This document shows positions 12,745-28,447 of a stretch of 64,000 nucleotides of DNA, piece by piece. The stretch is from NCBI RefSeq assembly GCF_040412425.1, contig NC_089795.1, positions 79,242,663 through 79,306,662 on the forward strand. Reading direction: 5' to 3'. Each line of letters begins with the position of its first letter. Within the stretch, counting starts at the first letter, position 1. Made by a program: the position numbers and the translations under genes. Below the pieces are notes generated by a model that was not told the origin of the DNA, made no database searches, and worked only from the letters and a program-made list of their open reading frames with translations. The stretch comes from Macrobrachium rosenbergii (lineage: Eukaryota; Arthropoda; Malacostraca; Decapoda; Palaemonidae).

Positions 12745-12990
12745 GTTGGGTGTGGTGGGCCGGAGTTCCATTCCCGCGGCCGGCTGATGAAGAGTTAGAG
12801 GAATTTATTTCTGGTGATAGAAATTCATTTCTCGCTATAATGTGGTTCGGATTCCACAGTAAGCTGTAGGTCCCGTTGCTAAGTAACCAATTGGTTCTTA
12901 GCCACGTAAAATAAGTCTAATCCTTCTGGCCAGCCCTAGGAGAGCTGTTAATCAGCTCAGTGGTCTGGTAAAACTAAGGTATACTTAACT
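12745..12990 (+). mobile_element. R1 tRNA-headed SINE
   Basis: Shares with five other copies the body from AGAGGAATTTATTTCTGGTG through GGTTCGGATTCCACA and CCAATTGGTTCTTAGCCACG to GCTGTTAATCAGCTCAGTGG and a TAAGGTATACTTAACTT tail. The tRNA-like head is partly eroded: only a weak B-box-like GAGTTCCATTCCC remains. It lies just upstream of promoter A. Confidence 0.75.
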
Positions 12991-13107
12991 TAAAGCGTTT
13001 ATGGGGTTTATAGAAGATTATTTAGTATTAATTCGCCACTTCCGTATCAAAACCCAAAAGGCAAACGTTCGACTCTTTGCCTGAGCAATTGCACTTATCA
13101 GAAAAAT

Positions 13108-13371
13108 AAGTATATTACTTAGTTTAACCAGACCACTGAGCTGATTAACAGCTCTACTAGGGCTGGCCCGAAGGATCAGATTTATTTTACGTGGCTAAAA
13201 ACCAATTGGTTACCTAGCAACGGGACCTACAGCTTATTGTGGAACCCGAACCACATTATGACGAGAAATGAATTTCTATAACCAGAAATAAATTCCTCTA
13301 ATTCTTCATTGGCCGGTCGGAGAGTCGAACGCTGGGCCAACAGCGTGCTACCCGAAAGCTCTACCCACCCC
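13108..13371 (-). mobile_element. R1 tRNA-headed SINE, inverted relative to the previous copy
   Basis: Full-length copy on the minus strand: head GGGTGGGTAGAGCTTTCGGG with a B-box-like GCGTTCGACTCTCC, body as in the other copies, tail TAAACTAAG. With the copy at 12745-12990 it forms a large inverted pair separated by about 120 bp. Confidence 0.8.
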
Positions 13372-13488
13372 TTCAGTGAAGAACTTGCACTTATCAGAGC
13401 ATCCCCTCATATAGGAGAGATCGTCAGTTAGATAAATGTAGGGATAAGCGGAAACGCGAGTTCACAGGAGTAAACGCAGTTACACCAT

Positions 13489-13875
13489 AAACAAGTAAAA
13501 AATGCGCCGAAGTTTCTTCAGCGCAGTCGAATTTTCTGTACAGCCTAAATCAAGGCCACCGTAAATAGATCTATCTTTTGGTGGTCTCGGTATAATGCTG
13601 CATGAGCCGCGGCCCATGAATCTTTAACCACGGCCCGGTGGTGGCATGTCCTATATCGTTGCCAGATGAACGATTATGGCTAACTTTAACCTTAAATAAA
13701 AACTATTGAGGCTAGAGGACTGCAATTTGGTATGTTTGATGATTGGAGGATGGATGATCAACATACCAATTTGCAGCCCTCTAGCCTCAGTAGTTTCTAA
13801 AATATGAGGGCGGACAGAAAAAGTGCGGACGGACAGACAAAGCCGTCTCAGTAGTTTTCTTTTACAGAAAACTAA
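13489..13875 (-). mobile_element. R3 multi-hairpin repeat, copy 1
   Basis: One end carries GCGCCGAAGTTTCTTCAGCG, a hairpin. The other end carries AGTTTTCTTTTACAGAAAACT, also self-complementary. Between them are GGGCCGTGGTTAAAG, GGGCCGCGGCTCATG, and the block CTGCAAATTGGTATGTTGAT. The copies at 22008, 26782 and 28075 share this layout. I see no long open frame, so it is non-autonomous. Confidence 0.75.
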
Positions 13876-14107
13876 AAAGGGCAAATCCGAAATTGATGGA
13901 GTTACACATGGTGAAACGAGAAACTGAAGCGAAGATTGAAGCATTTTTCCCTCTCCAGATCCCATAATATAATCATTTATCGTCTGGTGCGAGACCCATC
14001 TGTGGTGCAATTTTCGCACAAATGTTCTCAAAGTATTTTGCACTGTCCTTTAAAAATGACGAGCAAAGAAGCGTAACCGGAACCTAAAAAAGAACTGATG
14101 GCAGATA

Positions 14108-14248
<141 letters not shown>

Positions 14249-14698
14249 TGTTGTGTTATGTTGTCTTTGGATATTTTCCATCGAGAGATGTATTTCAGTG
14301 CATAACTTGTAGTTTTTATGCAAGTATGCGATTCCGAATAATCGTTAATCCCTTGCACATGAAATCATGTCGCTCGTGTTCAGATACTTAGAAATCCCAG
14401 TGACAGAATTACTGGTTGATATAAACAGCACGATTCACGTCTAGTTCATTACCTGTATTACAATGAAATTAGTAAATGCGCTGAATTCATGCACTGGCGA
14501 AGGTATAACTGGCTATACACGAGAACGCTGAATGGTTTGTTTGCAGGTAATCCTGTTGTACATCCAAAAGCGTACTAAGAGTAATGGATGGGAGCCGTCG
14601 TTAATTGCATTACCATATTCGCGCCATCCAGCCAGCGCAGTTTGTTCGTGTTGGTCTGAAATTAGTCCCGACATTTATGACATGTACACACACACATA

Positions 14699-14702
<4 letters not shown>

Positions 14703-14740
<38 letters not shown>

Positions 14741-14958
14741 GAATCTACTGGTCACTTTTACCAGACACATATGTAATTCTAATAGCCAGGTCGGCAACGT
14801 GACCTCCTTGTGAATATGGTAACGCGGGTTCGATTCTCGCGACCGCTATTCACAGGCTCTTCAATTTCTTCCGTCTGGATATTTTTCGGCTTCAGTTACA
14901 AGCATATCCAAAAAGCAGAAGAATTCGAGAAGTTAGAGGGCATTGTGGCTGTTAGAAT

Positions 14959-15051
<93 letters not shown>

Positions 15052-15099
15052 TTATTACATACATACGTGTAAATATATATGTATATAGGTTATACATAC

Positions 15100-15170
<71 letters not shown>
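14703..15170 (+). repeat. R4 tRNA-like repeat unit flanked by AT arrays
   Basis: TA arrays at 14703-14737, 14962-15044 and 15113-15167 surround a unit at 14738-14961. The unit begins GTAGAATCTACTGGTCACTT, has GGTCGGCAACGTGACCTCC, then GCGGGTTCGATTCTCGCGAC, which resembles a tRNA B box and T arm, and ends GAGGGCATTGTGGCTGTTAG. A shortened copy lies at 59471-59531. It looks like a tRNA-derived SINE rather than a functional tRNA: I cannot fold a full cloverleaf with acceptor stem. Confidence 0.55.
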
Positions 15171-15172
<2 letters not shown>

Positions 15173-15239
15173 AAATGTATACATATATGTGTGTGCATGT
15201 ATGCATGTTATGTATGTGTATGTATGTATCAAGTAGGAA

Positions 15240-18040
15240 TAATTTTAGGAAAAATTTGCCTCACGTTCGTTTGTTGAATGTTTATTCAGTATTTGTTTTG
15301 AATGAATTTTTAAAGCCGAGTGTGTCAGGTGGAAATAGTTAGTACATGCGACATTCAGATGCCAAGTGGAACTGGAATTAATTCATTCTATTCTTTTTCG
15401 CCTTTTTGGGGGGAGCGGGGTTCGGACGCTGCCAGTTTTACGTACAGAACAGAATAGAGCCAGCAGCCAAGTTGTCTGAGTTAGGGGGTGAATGAATTTA
15501 AATGGTAATTTAAGACCTTGTCATTTAAACTTTTCAGTCCTGCATAATGGACCAGCTTCTGTGAAGACTTAAAGAGATTTATTTATCGTTATCACAAACT
15601 CTTTCATGGGTTCATATCCATTCTTCAGCGAGGACACGAGTATTAAGATTGAACCCCGGCCGCGTGTGGTAAAGATAAATGAGTGAATGTTTAGTTTACG
15701 AAGAAGTAGTACTCTTCATTATATTTACAGGTTAGGTCACTGACATCTCTACCTGTACCTTTGTTGTATTTTAGCTGAATTCTTTGGCTTTCTGTAAGCA
15801 AGCGACAGCAGACCAGCAACGTAAGATGTGAAGATGTAAATTGTAAAAAAAGTACATCCTCTGGAAATTTGGCCAAAAAAAAAAAAAAAACTAGCTCATT
15901 CAGAGGAAACAGCAATTGTTGAAAATATTAAGACATAACTTCCGTATTTGGTAGGTGTTTTGAGTAAATGTTTGAAGATCCGTTTGGTTGGGAGTGTAAA
16001 TAGATTTGGCCGTATTGTACCTTTTACAATTGAAAATTAAATAAATATTTTCAGTTTTTTGTGAAGTAAAGTATATTCGTCTATAAGGAAAGAGATATTT
16101 GCAAAAATAATCCGGGGGGATTTGGATGAGACTGTCATTTAATCTTACTCTATAGGCAGATTATTCGCCATTATTTCTGTTTATTGGAATGACTTTCTTC
16201 ATTCATTTTTAGCTTTATTTCTTCAGAGGAATTTTCTGTCTCGTCTTTGTAAACTTATTCAGTTTACCATTTTATTCCATTTATTAATTACTGTACTACC
16301 CTTGCTTTTTCTGAACTGTGTAGATAATTGCATTGCCTTCTTTTTAACAAGATGGCATTACTTTGCAAAAGTCAGAGGATATTCTATTTCACAGCAGTAA
16401 TGCAAGACTTGGAAAATACAGATTTGATTTTAAAATACATTCCCACTAGAGTATATAAGGTGCGTCTGTAGAACCGAAGTACAATTAGCGCAGTTGATAA
16501 TAGGAGTGGAGACACTAGTAGTTAAAAGAGGAGGGTTAAAAAAGATTGAGATTACGGTCACTTTTGTGGAACATTAGTGCCTTGCAAATTTTCTTTCTTA
16601 CGGCTACGTCTCTCATGAATGTGAACGCTTTACTTGCGTGGTTTCACTCATTATTGCTTAGGCTATGATTGTTTTCATTTATAATGAATTTGTAAAGGTA
16701 GGTACCAGTTCCCTTGCTTCACTTAATATTTTTTTTTGGATCGCGCCAGATGGCTAAATTTTGTTTTAAATATCATTGACGATTGCTTTTATTTCTTGCA
16801 ACCCGCTTTTATCCGGATTGTGATAAAAGAAGGCAATGTCCTCGTTTTTAAAGGTAGCATGAGTTGAATATAATAATGACGTCTGGTAATTAGCAGAGAA
16901 CATTAGATTTTATCGCCACCAGCATAATAATTAATAAGCAGTTGCATCATTACATAAGGTTATTGACCTTCCGATGTGGAGTGCAATTACCCGTCCATAA
17001 TCATTACGCCACCAGATCGAACAACTTCGTACATCATGGCTCAGACTATTACGTTTAATTACTTGGTCATATTGTTCATATACGCGGCGTTTGAGGTTAA
17101 TTCACTATTGACAGTTAATTGGAGTGATGTCGATTTTCCGTGTATCTGACGTGATGACATTCGCATTTGCTTGGTAAAACCACGATGGTTGTAAAGCGGA
17201 TTTACAGCGTTCAATTCCCACTAAATCCATCTCGTTGAGTAAATTATAGGATTCCCTTTGATTGCCTTGTATAGGCCTTGCATTTTTTGTTTTTGTTGTA
17301 AGATTGGAAGGTATCTTTTGTAAGTGTAATAAGTTTGCATTACCTTACCTGCGGTCCACTGTATAATTCCGAATCTCCCAAGAGAACACATTCTAACAGC
17401 CTGTGTGGAGGAAGTTGCCCGTAACCACGTGAAGAAATGCTGTTAGCAGGATAGCGATAAAAACTGTTTGTAACAGCGACGGTCAACGTGGAACACCCGT
17501 TTAGACTTTCCGCCATCCATCCCATCCTCTCCAAAGGTATACAAAATGAAGGAACGTTAAGTCTGAGTTTTGTGACAGTACGTAACATCCCATGAATGTG
17601 GCTTAAAGGTTCGAACCTCACTAATTACTGTCAGTTTTGACGTCATGGACACACTAGTAGTAGTAATAGTATGGACATTGCACCGAAATGCCTCAGACAT
17701 TTATCTGATCATTTTTAGATACTCTTTTCTGTGATATTGTGCACCAACATAAATAGTGAATTATAAAGAGTTCTAAGCTGGTTGTCGATAGGGAGAAAGA
17801 CGGCGACAGTGTTTCAGTTCCTTTATTTTTGTGTGGGGGGGGGTAGTCTATCAGGCCAATATCAGGGTTTATGATCCTGAAACTGACTGAGGGAAAAATA
17901 ATATCGTCCTCCTAACGTAATATTGATACCTGTTTCAATGACCATACCTCTAAATTAATGTATATCGAGTTTCATCCGAGATTTTAATAAAAAGGAAATA
18001 GACATATTTTGATGATTTGGCGAGGAATTTCAGGTATCCG
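15240..18040. other. Intergenic DNA, no gene seen
   Basis: AT-rich, with a poly(A) run near 15875-15890 and short open frames without recognisable motifs (for example 17340-17621 minus). Nothing further can be supported. Confidence 0.45.
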
Positions 18041-18042
18041 GT

Positions 18043-18044
<2 letters not shown>

Positions 18045-18115
<71 letters not shown>

Positions 18116-18388
18116 CTTCATTAGAGGGGTGGGTAGAGCTCTCGGCTAGCACGCTGTTGGCCAAGCGTTCGACTCTCCGAAGAATTAGAGGAATTTATTT
18201 CTGGTGACAGAAATTCATTTCTCGTCATAATGTGGTTCGGATTCCGATTCCACAGTGAGCTGTAGGTCCCGTTGCTAGGTAACCAGTTGGTTCTTAGCCA
18301 CATAAAATAAATCTAATCCTCCGGCCAGCCCTAGGAGAGCTGTTAATCAGCTCAGTGGTCTGGTTAAACTAAGATATACTTAGCTTAA

Positions 18389-18432
<44 letters not shown>

Positions 18433-18522
18433 GGAAGAAAGATGTTATATGAGGTTCAATTTTTAACTCACGTGAAGTAATTCATAATTGGTTATTCAGT
18501 ATGGTTTGCTTATGAAGTATTG

Positions 18523-18593
<71 letters not shown>
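18045..18593. repeat. Three (CT)n arrays
   Basis: CT arrays at about 18045-18112, 18391-18430 and 18533-18593. An R1 SINE fills the gap between the first two, which suggests the SINE entered a CT array or that the array grew on both sides of it. The same arrangement occurs at 34.7-35.1 kb and 41.6-41.9 kb. Confidence 0.9.
18118..18388 (+). mobile_element. R1 tRNA-headed SINE between CT arrays
   Basis: Complete copy: head GGGTGGGTAGAGCTCTCGGC, B-box-like GCGTTCGACTCTCC, then the R1 body and a TAAGATATACTTAGCTTAA tail. CT repeats lie directly on both sides, so no target-site duplication can be recognised. Confidence 0.85.
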
Positions 18594-18594
<1 letters not shown>

Positions 18595-18599
18595 AGCAT

Positions 18600-22005
<3,406 letters not shown>

Positions 22006-22007
22006 TT

Positions 22008-22438
22008 CTAGTTTTCTGTAAAAGAAAACTATTGTGCCGGCTTTTTCTGTCCGTCCGCACTTTATTCTGTCCACACTTTTTTCTGTCCGCACTTTTTCTG
22101 TCTGCCCTCTTATCTTAAAAACTAGCAAGGCTACAGGGCTGCAAATTGGTATGTTGATCATCCACCCTCCACTCATCAAACATACCAAATTGCAGTCCTC
22201 TAACCTTAGTAGTGTTTATTTTATTTAAAGTTAAAGTTAGCCATAATCGTGCTTCTGGCAACGATATGGTATAGGCTACCGGGCCGTGGTTAAATTTTCA
22301 TGGGCCGCGGCTCATACAGCATTATACCGAGACCACCGAAAGTAGATGTATTTTGGGTGGCCTTGATTATACGCTGTAGCGGCCGTACAGAAAACTAGAT
22401 TGTGCCGAAGAAACTTCGGGTCATTTTTCACTTGTTTA
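22008..22438 (+). mobile_element. R3 multi-hairpin repeat, copy 2
   Basis: Most complete copy. It starts CTAGTTTTCTGTAAAAGAAA (hairpin), has GGGCTGCAAATTGGTATGTT and GGGCCGTGGTTAAA, then a third stem around GACCACCGAAAG...TTTTGGGTGG, and ends GTACAGAAAACTAG plus a CCGAAGAAACTTCGG palindrome and CACTTGTTT. Confidence 0.8.
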
Positions 22439-23278
22439 CAAGTGTCATTAAAGCTACCGTGGTGATAAATATATTCATTACATCACCAAACACTTTCAGC
22501 TTAATTATGTAACCCAGTTGTACTCAGGTTTTGAAGTTAATGGTTCACTCTGCAACAATTCAGTTTTGAAAAGCTTCGGTATAAAGCTGACACTTCTTTA
22601 CTATTCCTCTGTTGCATTTCACACTTAGATTCCGGCACTTAAAACAATAGTTTGAGGTCCAGGTTGGTTGCCGTTGCTTACCAAAGGCGCAAGTGACTAC
22701 TTCTTTTATTTTAAATCTTGGTCTCTGCCGTAGCCTTGTATCACCTTGTTTTGTTTTTTCATTTTGATTAATAAATATAGCCATATAATGCTGTGGAAAC
22801 TTGCCGGTTCAGAAAGAGTGTATGCTCTTTAAGAATGAGAATGAGGATAATAGTATGGAAAAACTACATTTACGTTCGGTTTAATATGTTTGAACTTAAT
22901 CAAACGCCAATGACTGCATTGCAGCACCTACCATTTATACTAGTATTCTATGTAGAACTTACTATTTCCAAAATGAATAAGGTGAAAATACAGTTTTATA
23001 AGAAAATTTAGGCAATATCTGACTAAATAAGTGTACAAGAGCTCGTAATTAAACTGGCAAAAAGTCTTCCGTCTTCGTTTTATACTTTTAATTACTGTAG
23101 TTTCCAGAGTTCCAGGCAAAACGCAAAGTCTCAGCACTGGAGAGAAATTCATTTCCGCGATGTATTTTCAACTGCATCTGCCAAGGCGCCAAGTCGTTTT
23201 TGAATATCGAGCGTTTAAAAACACGATGAAATATGCTGCGAGCTTGCCAGGAAAGAATTCCCACCCAGCGCCTCGAGC

Positions 23279-26200
23279 TCAAAGAATCTCGAGTTCGTTG
23301 AGAGAATCGATTCCGGTGATAATTGCCGACAGCTTGTTCAGACGCTCTTCGGAGTCGTCGCCGTCGGGGAACAAGGAGAGATCGAACTCGTCGATGTTCC
23401 TCCTGAGGTCCTCCTTGAAGCAGGCGTTGGTCCTTGTCTCCTTCTCGCACTCCATGGCCATCAAAAGACGCTGCAGGTGGATGGGGAGGGGAGACCTGGG
23501 GTTTTGCTGGGGGAGGCAGTACTGGGAAGAGGGGGGAAAAAGAGAAAATGAGGAGAAATATCGAGGAGTTATTTTAAGGTGGGACATTGAAAGAGGTGGT
23601 ACTTCTAGGACTCACCCAAGCAGCAAATTTGATCGGAACTATGAAAAAGCTAAAATTTAGACACGTGTAACAGCTGTACACTTCGTTAAATGTGTAAAGC
23701 ATTGCAAGCATGTGAAGTGTTGATGTGGACTTGTATATATGTTAATTTGTAGGGGTTCTGTTTTTTTTTCAAATATAAAACATTTCAACTTACTGACAAG
23801 TCTCTGCAGTAGTATAATCCATCTACGAGATCTTTTCTGAATTGTTCCCCAATGGTGAGATTCTTGTAATTATTAACGATGTTATTGAGGTCCAAGTTCA
23901 GATATTCATCGACCTAGAAAAAAATATTTGATATTTAAAATTCACTAGCATTTTACATCTAACAGGGGGGTAGACGAAACCGCCGTCTTATGAAAATCCT
24001 CCATTTAAGATTGATTCACTAAAGGGATTCATTAACTGGCTTCAATAAAATCAGAGCTCACATACACTAAAGGCAATTGTTGAATCAAGAAGTGGATAGA
24101 GAAAAATCTATAGCTTTCTTAAGTACATACATTGCAAATTAAAGACAATGGGCTCTTTGATATTATTAAAACGGCTATCTTCTAGAAGCTACTTCATCAG
24201 CTAAGTGAGAAGTTGATGATAATTTTAGCTAGATGTGAAAATATCAAACCCAGGCCAATAGGAAGCATCCTAAAATTATGAATAATTATTTTGAGACGAC
24301 AATCGACGCCCTGTCTATACTGGCTCATTATTCTGAATTCGTGTTCAAGACTGACTTTTAAGGCATTTCCTTGTTGCAAAAACCACACTCCACCCTTTTG
24401 CCATGATTCTCTTATTTCCCCATTAGAAATTAATAAGCTTACTGAAAGTATTTGTTAAGAAATAAATGTCGTCTGCCGGCCCCTACGGTCTCTTCTTTTT
24501 GAACATTTAAACTAATTAGATGATAAAGAAAACATTACTATAAATACTAAAAAAAAAAAAGTAAATTCATATATAGTTTTAATGTGAAAGACGAATGGTA
24601 CATACGGCAGCAGCTTTTAGTGTGTTTGTTAATAATCAGAGTAAAAAAAATCTGTCATCTGAAAGGAATTCTTAGTAAAGTATGCTTATCAAACTGTGAA
24701 GACAATCACTTTTAGTTCAAAAGTTATAACCAAAATTTACGGACTTTGGAACCATAACTTTAGCTTTGACAAAGTCTTGGTTTGGACGAATTGCATTGAC
24801 AAGACAATTGTGACTAACGAACAGATCTTAATGCCCCTCTATGATGATGATAGTCTACCTTTGTGGTAAGTTCAGTTGAAATCATGAAAACCGTGTAGGA
24901 GTTACGATGGCGAAGTAAGCAACACAGACACACTGACGGAGGGAAAACTATACTTCACATTATATCTGCTTTAAAGTGATAAAAGCTACTTAATCCATTG
25001 TAAAGATATTATTCTCAGACTTTACTTGTTATATGAAATTAAATTAAAACCAGTCCTGTGTAATGAGTTACTCACGTATCCAAGTTTGTGGAGTGTGCAG
25101 GTATAGTTGCTCAGGGAAGCTGTGATCTTATTGACGGAATCCAAGAGATAATATTTGTCAAAGAACGGCCCGTCCTTTTGTGGCTGGACTTCTGATGCTT
25201 CGCGTCTCTGGAAGAAGTTTATTCCAGTTGTAATTAGTATTGAAAATTTGTTATTTGGTTTAGTAACTGTAACTTACTTATATTATTCTAATGGAATTAG
25301 TTCTTGCATATATTCCATTTAAGAAAAGAAATCAAATAAGCCTGACTTCAGCTTTCATGGTCTACCACAAGGAATTGATCAAAACATTTAGTGTTACCTT
25401 TCTGTACTGGAATTGCTGATAGGAATGGGGCACATAGGATTGTCCAGGATGCGTTGGGTGTCCTGGATGCCCTTGAAGTCCTGGATGTACCGGATGATAG
25501 GAGGGGAAGGGCACGTACTGGGATTCTCCTCCGAAGTGGAGAGGATGTCCCTGAGGAAATGATGAAAATTACCCAATTAAAAGTTTGTACTAATGAACAT
25601 ACACATAAATTTCGATTAAAATATTTCTTCGTACCTGAAATACTATTTTGGGTAATGTGATGGATTAGAGAGAAATATCAGAATTCAGAAGTTACTGTAA
25701 GACTTGTATTATATTATTTCGTCTTAGACTGAGGAAATTTAGACACCTACCAAATGTGAATAGAGAGAGAAGTCAAGTCTGTACAGATTGGAGACTGGAA
25801 GTTGTTGGCACTCTCGTTGGGCCCTGCCAGCTCTGGCCAGGAAGTCGTATTAGGCCTTTTCCCCAAAACAGCTCGCCATGGTCTGTTAAAAAAAAAAATC
25901 TATGTTCCAACTTCAGGTGTGAGGAAATTATGTTATATTAATCATTTTAGTACCCTGAATAAATGTATTTTTAAGATATTTATCAATACAGGTGGGTGTT
26001 CATGGATGGTTTTTACTCGAAAATATTAATAAATTGACTCCACTGTTTTTTTTTTTTTTTTTATCAACATTTAAGAAGTTACTGTATAGTACATAAACTG
26101 AATAGTTGCAATTTCTGTAAAGGTTAACATAATAATCTAATGCTAAGTGAACTGAACCGTGCATTAGAGCGCTCATCTTACTGCTGTATTGACACAAATT

Positions 26201-26305
26201 AAGAAGGGTAATGAAACCTACCTTTGTGAAGCCGTACTTCTCGAAGAGTGCATCTTGAGCCGTGGCAATGGCCGCTATGACAGCTAAAACCAAAATTCTG
26301 TACAT
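23279..26305 (-). pseudogene. Copy B: complete gene structure with one premature stop in exon 2
   Basis: Exons: 26310-26222 (ATG at 26305), 25882-25751, 25550-25398, 25207-25076, 23913-23794, 23521-23279. All junctions are AG/GT in phase 0 and all exon lengths match copy E. Exon 1 encodes a signal peptide beginning MYRILVLAVIAAIATA. Codon 11 of exon 2 (25852-25850) is TAA where the other copies have TAT (Tyr), which would stop translation at about residue 38. No frameshift or other stop is visible downstream: the HPG-rich exon 3, the RKRR furin site, NYT and NLT sequons and the tail SLNELEIL are all kept. This could be a young pseudogene, a segregating null allele or a single base-call error. 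Intron 2 is nearly identical to that of copy F. Confidence 0.85.
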
Positions 26306-26781
26306 TTTTCCTGCAACCAAAAGCAGCCACAGTCAGTTATGAAGGTGTCACTTATCAAGCTAACTTCAATAGTGTTGTTTTTACTCAGCCTTGCGACAGA
26401 CACTTTATTTCCTTTTGTAAAGATCATTTTGACAATATTTGCGCAACTTACGCATGTGACATTGATTTTAAACTATTTCCTTGTTGATGAACGTACTAGG
26501 ATTGAGTTTTGGAATTTACAAATCACCTCTCAGTCTTGACATGGAGGGGAAATCTTTTCATTCAGTTGAATACAGCAAAATCGAATAATGGATGACAGCA
26601 TTTAGGTTAATCCAAAGCTTCGACTTTGGACAGATTCAATAACCACAACGTTACTTTTAGAAGGAATTGGTAAAGAAATTCCGTGTTAGCGGCTCTTTTG
26701 TATTATTTCCAGGATAAAGTGATAAAAGAGAGGAATTATGGAAACAATTGAACTTTCAATTGTCAATTACGCACTTATAAA

Positions 26782-27200
26782 AAACAAGTAAAAAATCCGT
26801 CAAAGTTTCTTAGGCGCAATCAAGTTTTCTGCACAGCCGCTACAGCGTATAATCAAGGCTACAGAAAACAGGTCTATCTTTCGGTGGTCTCAGTACAATG
26901 CTGTATGAGCCGCGGCCCATGAAACTTTAACCACTGCCCGGTGGTGGCCTATCCTACATCGTTGCCAGAAGCAGGATTATGGCTACCTTTAACCTTAAAT
27001 AAAATAAAAACTACTGAGGCTAGAGGACTGCAATTTAGTTTGTTTGATGATTGGAGGGTGGATGATCAACATACCAGTTTGCAGCCGTCTAGCCTCAGTA
27101 GTTTTTAAGCTCTGAGGGTGGACAGAAAAAGTGCGGACAGAATAAAGTGCGGACGGACGAACAGACAAAGCCGGCACAACAGTTTTCTTTTACAGAAAAC
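26782..27200 (-). mobile_element. R3 multi-hairpin repeat in the 5' UTR intron of copy B
   Basis: Full-length copy in the same orientation as the gene, ending about 28 nt from the splice donor of the non-coding first exon (27229). The hairpin end AGTTTTCTTTTACAGAAAAC is next to the donor. Copies C to F lack it at this position, so it inserted after B separated from them. Confidence 0.8.
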
Positions 27201-27228
27201 CAAAAGGAGTATTGTAAGCTTCACTTAC

Positions 27229-27372
27229 CTTATCGTCCAGAAACGGTGATGGACTGACGGTGTATTGTCGTCGTAGTCTTCTTTAAATACACAAATCGTG
27301 AATTAGACTAGCATGAAGTTGACCCACCCACCTTGCATTTTGAACAAAGATGCTGTTCAAGGGTGGTTTAAT
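27229..27372 (-). promoter_or_regulatory. Promoter and non-coding first exon of copy B
   Basis: In sense order: the shared ~31-bp upstream block (27372-27342, plus-strand core GAACAAAGATGCTGTTCAAG), a TATA-like TATTTAAAG at 27289-27281, an arthropod-type initiator TCAGT with its A at 27255, the first-exon sequence CCATCACC...TTCTGGACGATAAG, and a donor GTAAGTG after 27229. The TATA box differs from the TATATAAAG of copies C to F, so strength may differ. Confidence 0.75.
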
Positions 27373-28074
27373 TATTCAAATTAAATAATTTCTGTCGTCA
27401 TCGTAATTGCTACAATTTGTTTCTCTTTGTCTTTTTCCTTTAGTTTGAACCTTTTTCCTATAAAGATGTTGCAGCATTACAGTTTAATTATTAAAAGAGC
27501 GAAGAAAACCTATCACGATATTGATATGAGCCACTGAAAATCCTTTTGTTAGTATGTGGTTACACCACAAGCTCTTCATCGTGTGTCCTCTACAGGGTCA
27601 TTATAATTTTCCTAATAAGATTTTGGTAATTTTATTTGACGTTTTATTGTTTGCCTAGTTTTGATAAGGGAATTCGTTGCAGTGTATTCACATGCCCCTT
27701 CAGGCACATTTTTTAAACTGTCTTTTGTCTCTTTATCTTACTTTGTCATGCATGTTTGCCTGAGCCATTTTAACCTAAGTTTTTTTTTTTATTCCAGAGA
27801 CACTTCTTAGATAGTGGATTCTTTTTATTATTGAAAATGAGTTTCGGATGCTTAACCGAGTATAAATCTCACTTTTCGATGGGTGGGGACTATTTAATTT
27901 GGTACCCATACCAAAGGTAGCAAAAGTACAATTGCAAACATTGCCACCCGAAAATCTACTGAGGAAATTGATAGGCTTATTCAGTCCCTTTTATTAGAAC
28001 CTAAAACTTGAGCATCGTTCGTCCTACCGATGTTAACCGTAAAGGTTTTGTGAATTTTAGGAAGGCAGTTTCAT

Positions 28075-28447
28075 TTTAGTTTTCTGTAAAAAAAAAAAAA
28101 AAACTTGTGCAGGCTTTGGCTGTCCGTCCGCACTTTTTCTGTCCGCCCTTAGATCTCAAAAACTACTAAGGCTAGGGGGCTGCAAATTGGTATGTTGATC
28201 ATCCACCCTCCATTCATCAGACATATCAAATTGCAGTCCTCTAGCCTGAGTAATTTTTATTTTATTTAATGTTAAAGTTAGCTATAACCGTGCGTCTGGC
28301 ACCGGGCCATGGTTAAAGTTTCATGGGCCGCGGCTCATATAGCATTATGCCGAGACCACTGAAAGATAGATCTATTTTCGGTGGCCTTGATTATACGTGG
28401 TACAGAAAACTCGATTGGAAGAAACTTCGGCGCATTTTTCACTTGTT
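28075..28447 (+). mobile_element. R3 multi-hairpin repeat, copy 4
   Basis: Same order of blocks as copy 2 at 22008. The first hairpin is damaged by a poly(A) run (about 28088-28103) and the segment around CTGGCA...GGGCC is shortened. It lies between copies B and C. Confidence 0.8.

Noticed and set aside
14770..14860. tRNA gene around GCGGGTTCGATTCTCGCGAC
   Set aside because: A T-arm-like block is present but no complete cloverleaf with a matching acceptor stem; the repeat context fits a SINE.
23160..23660. 166-codon plus-strand frame over exon 6 of copy B, and similar plus-strand frames at 38.0, 45.0, 54.9, 56.5 and 63.5 kb
   Set aside because: Antisense shadows of exons whose minus-strand reading has correct splice sites, phase and conserved protein in several copies.
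26000..26320. Start at MVAGKMYR upstream of the copy B start
   Set aside because: The extra codons include the 5' UTR intron acceptor (TTGCAG); the ATG at 26305 lies inside the exon and is shared by the other copies.
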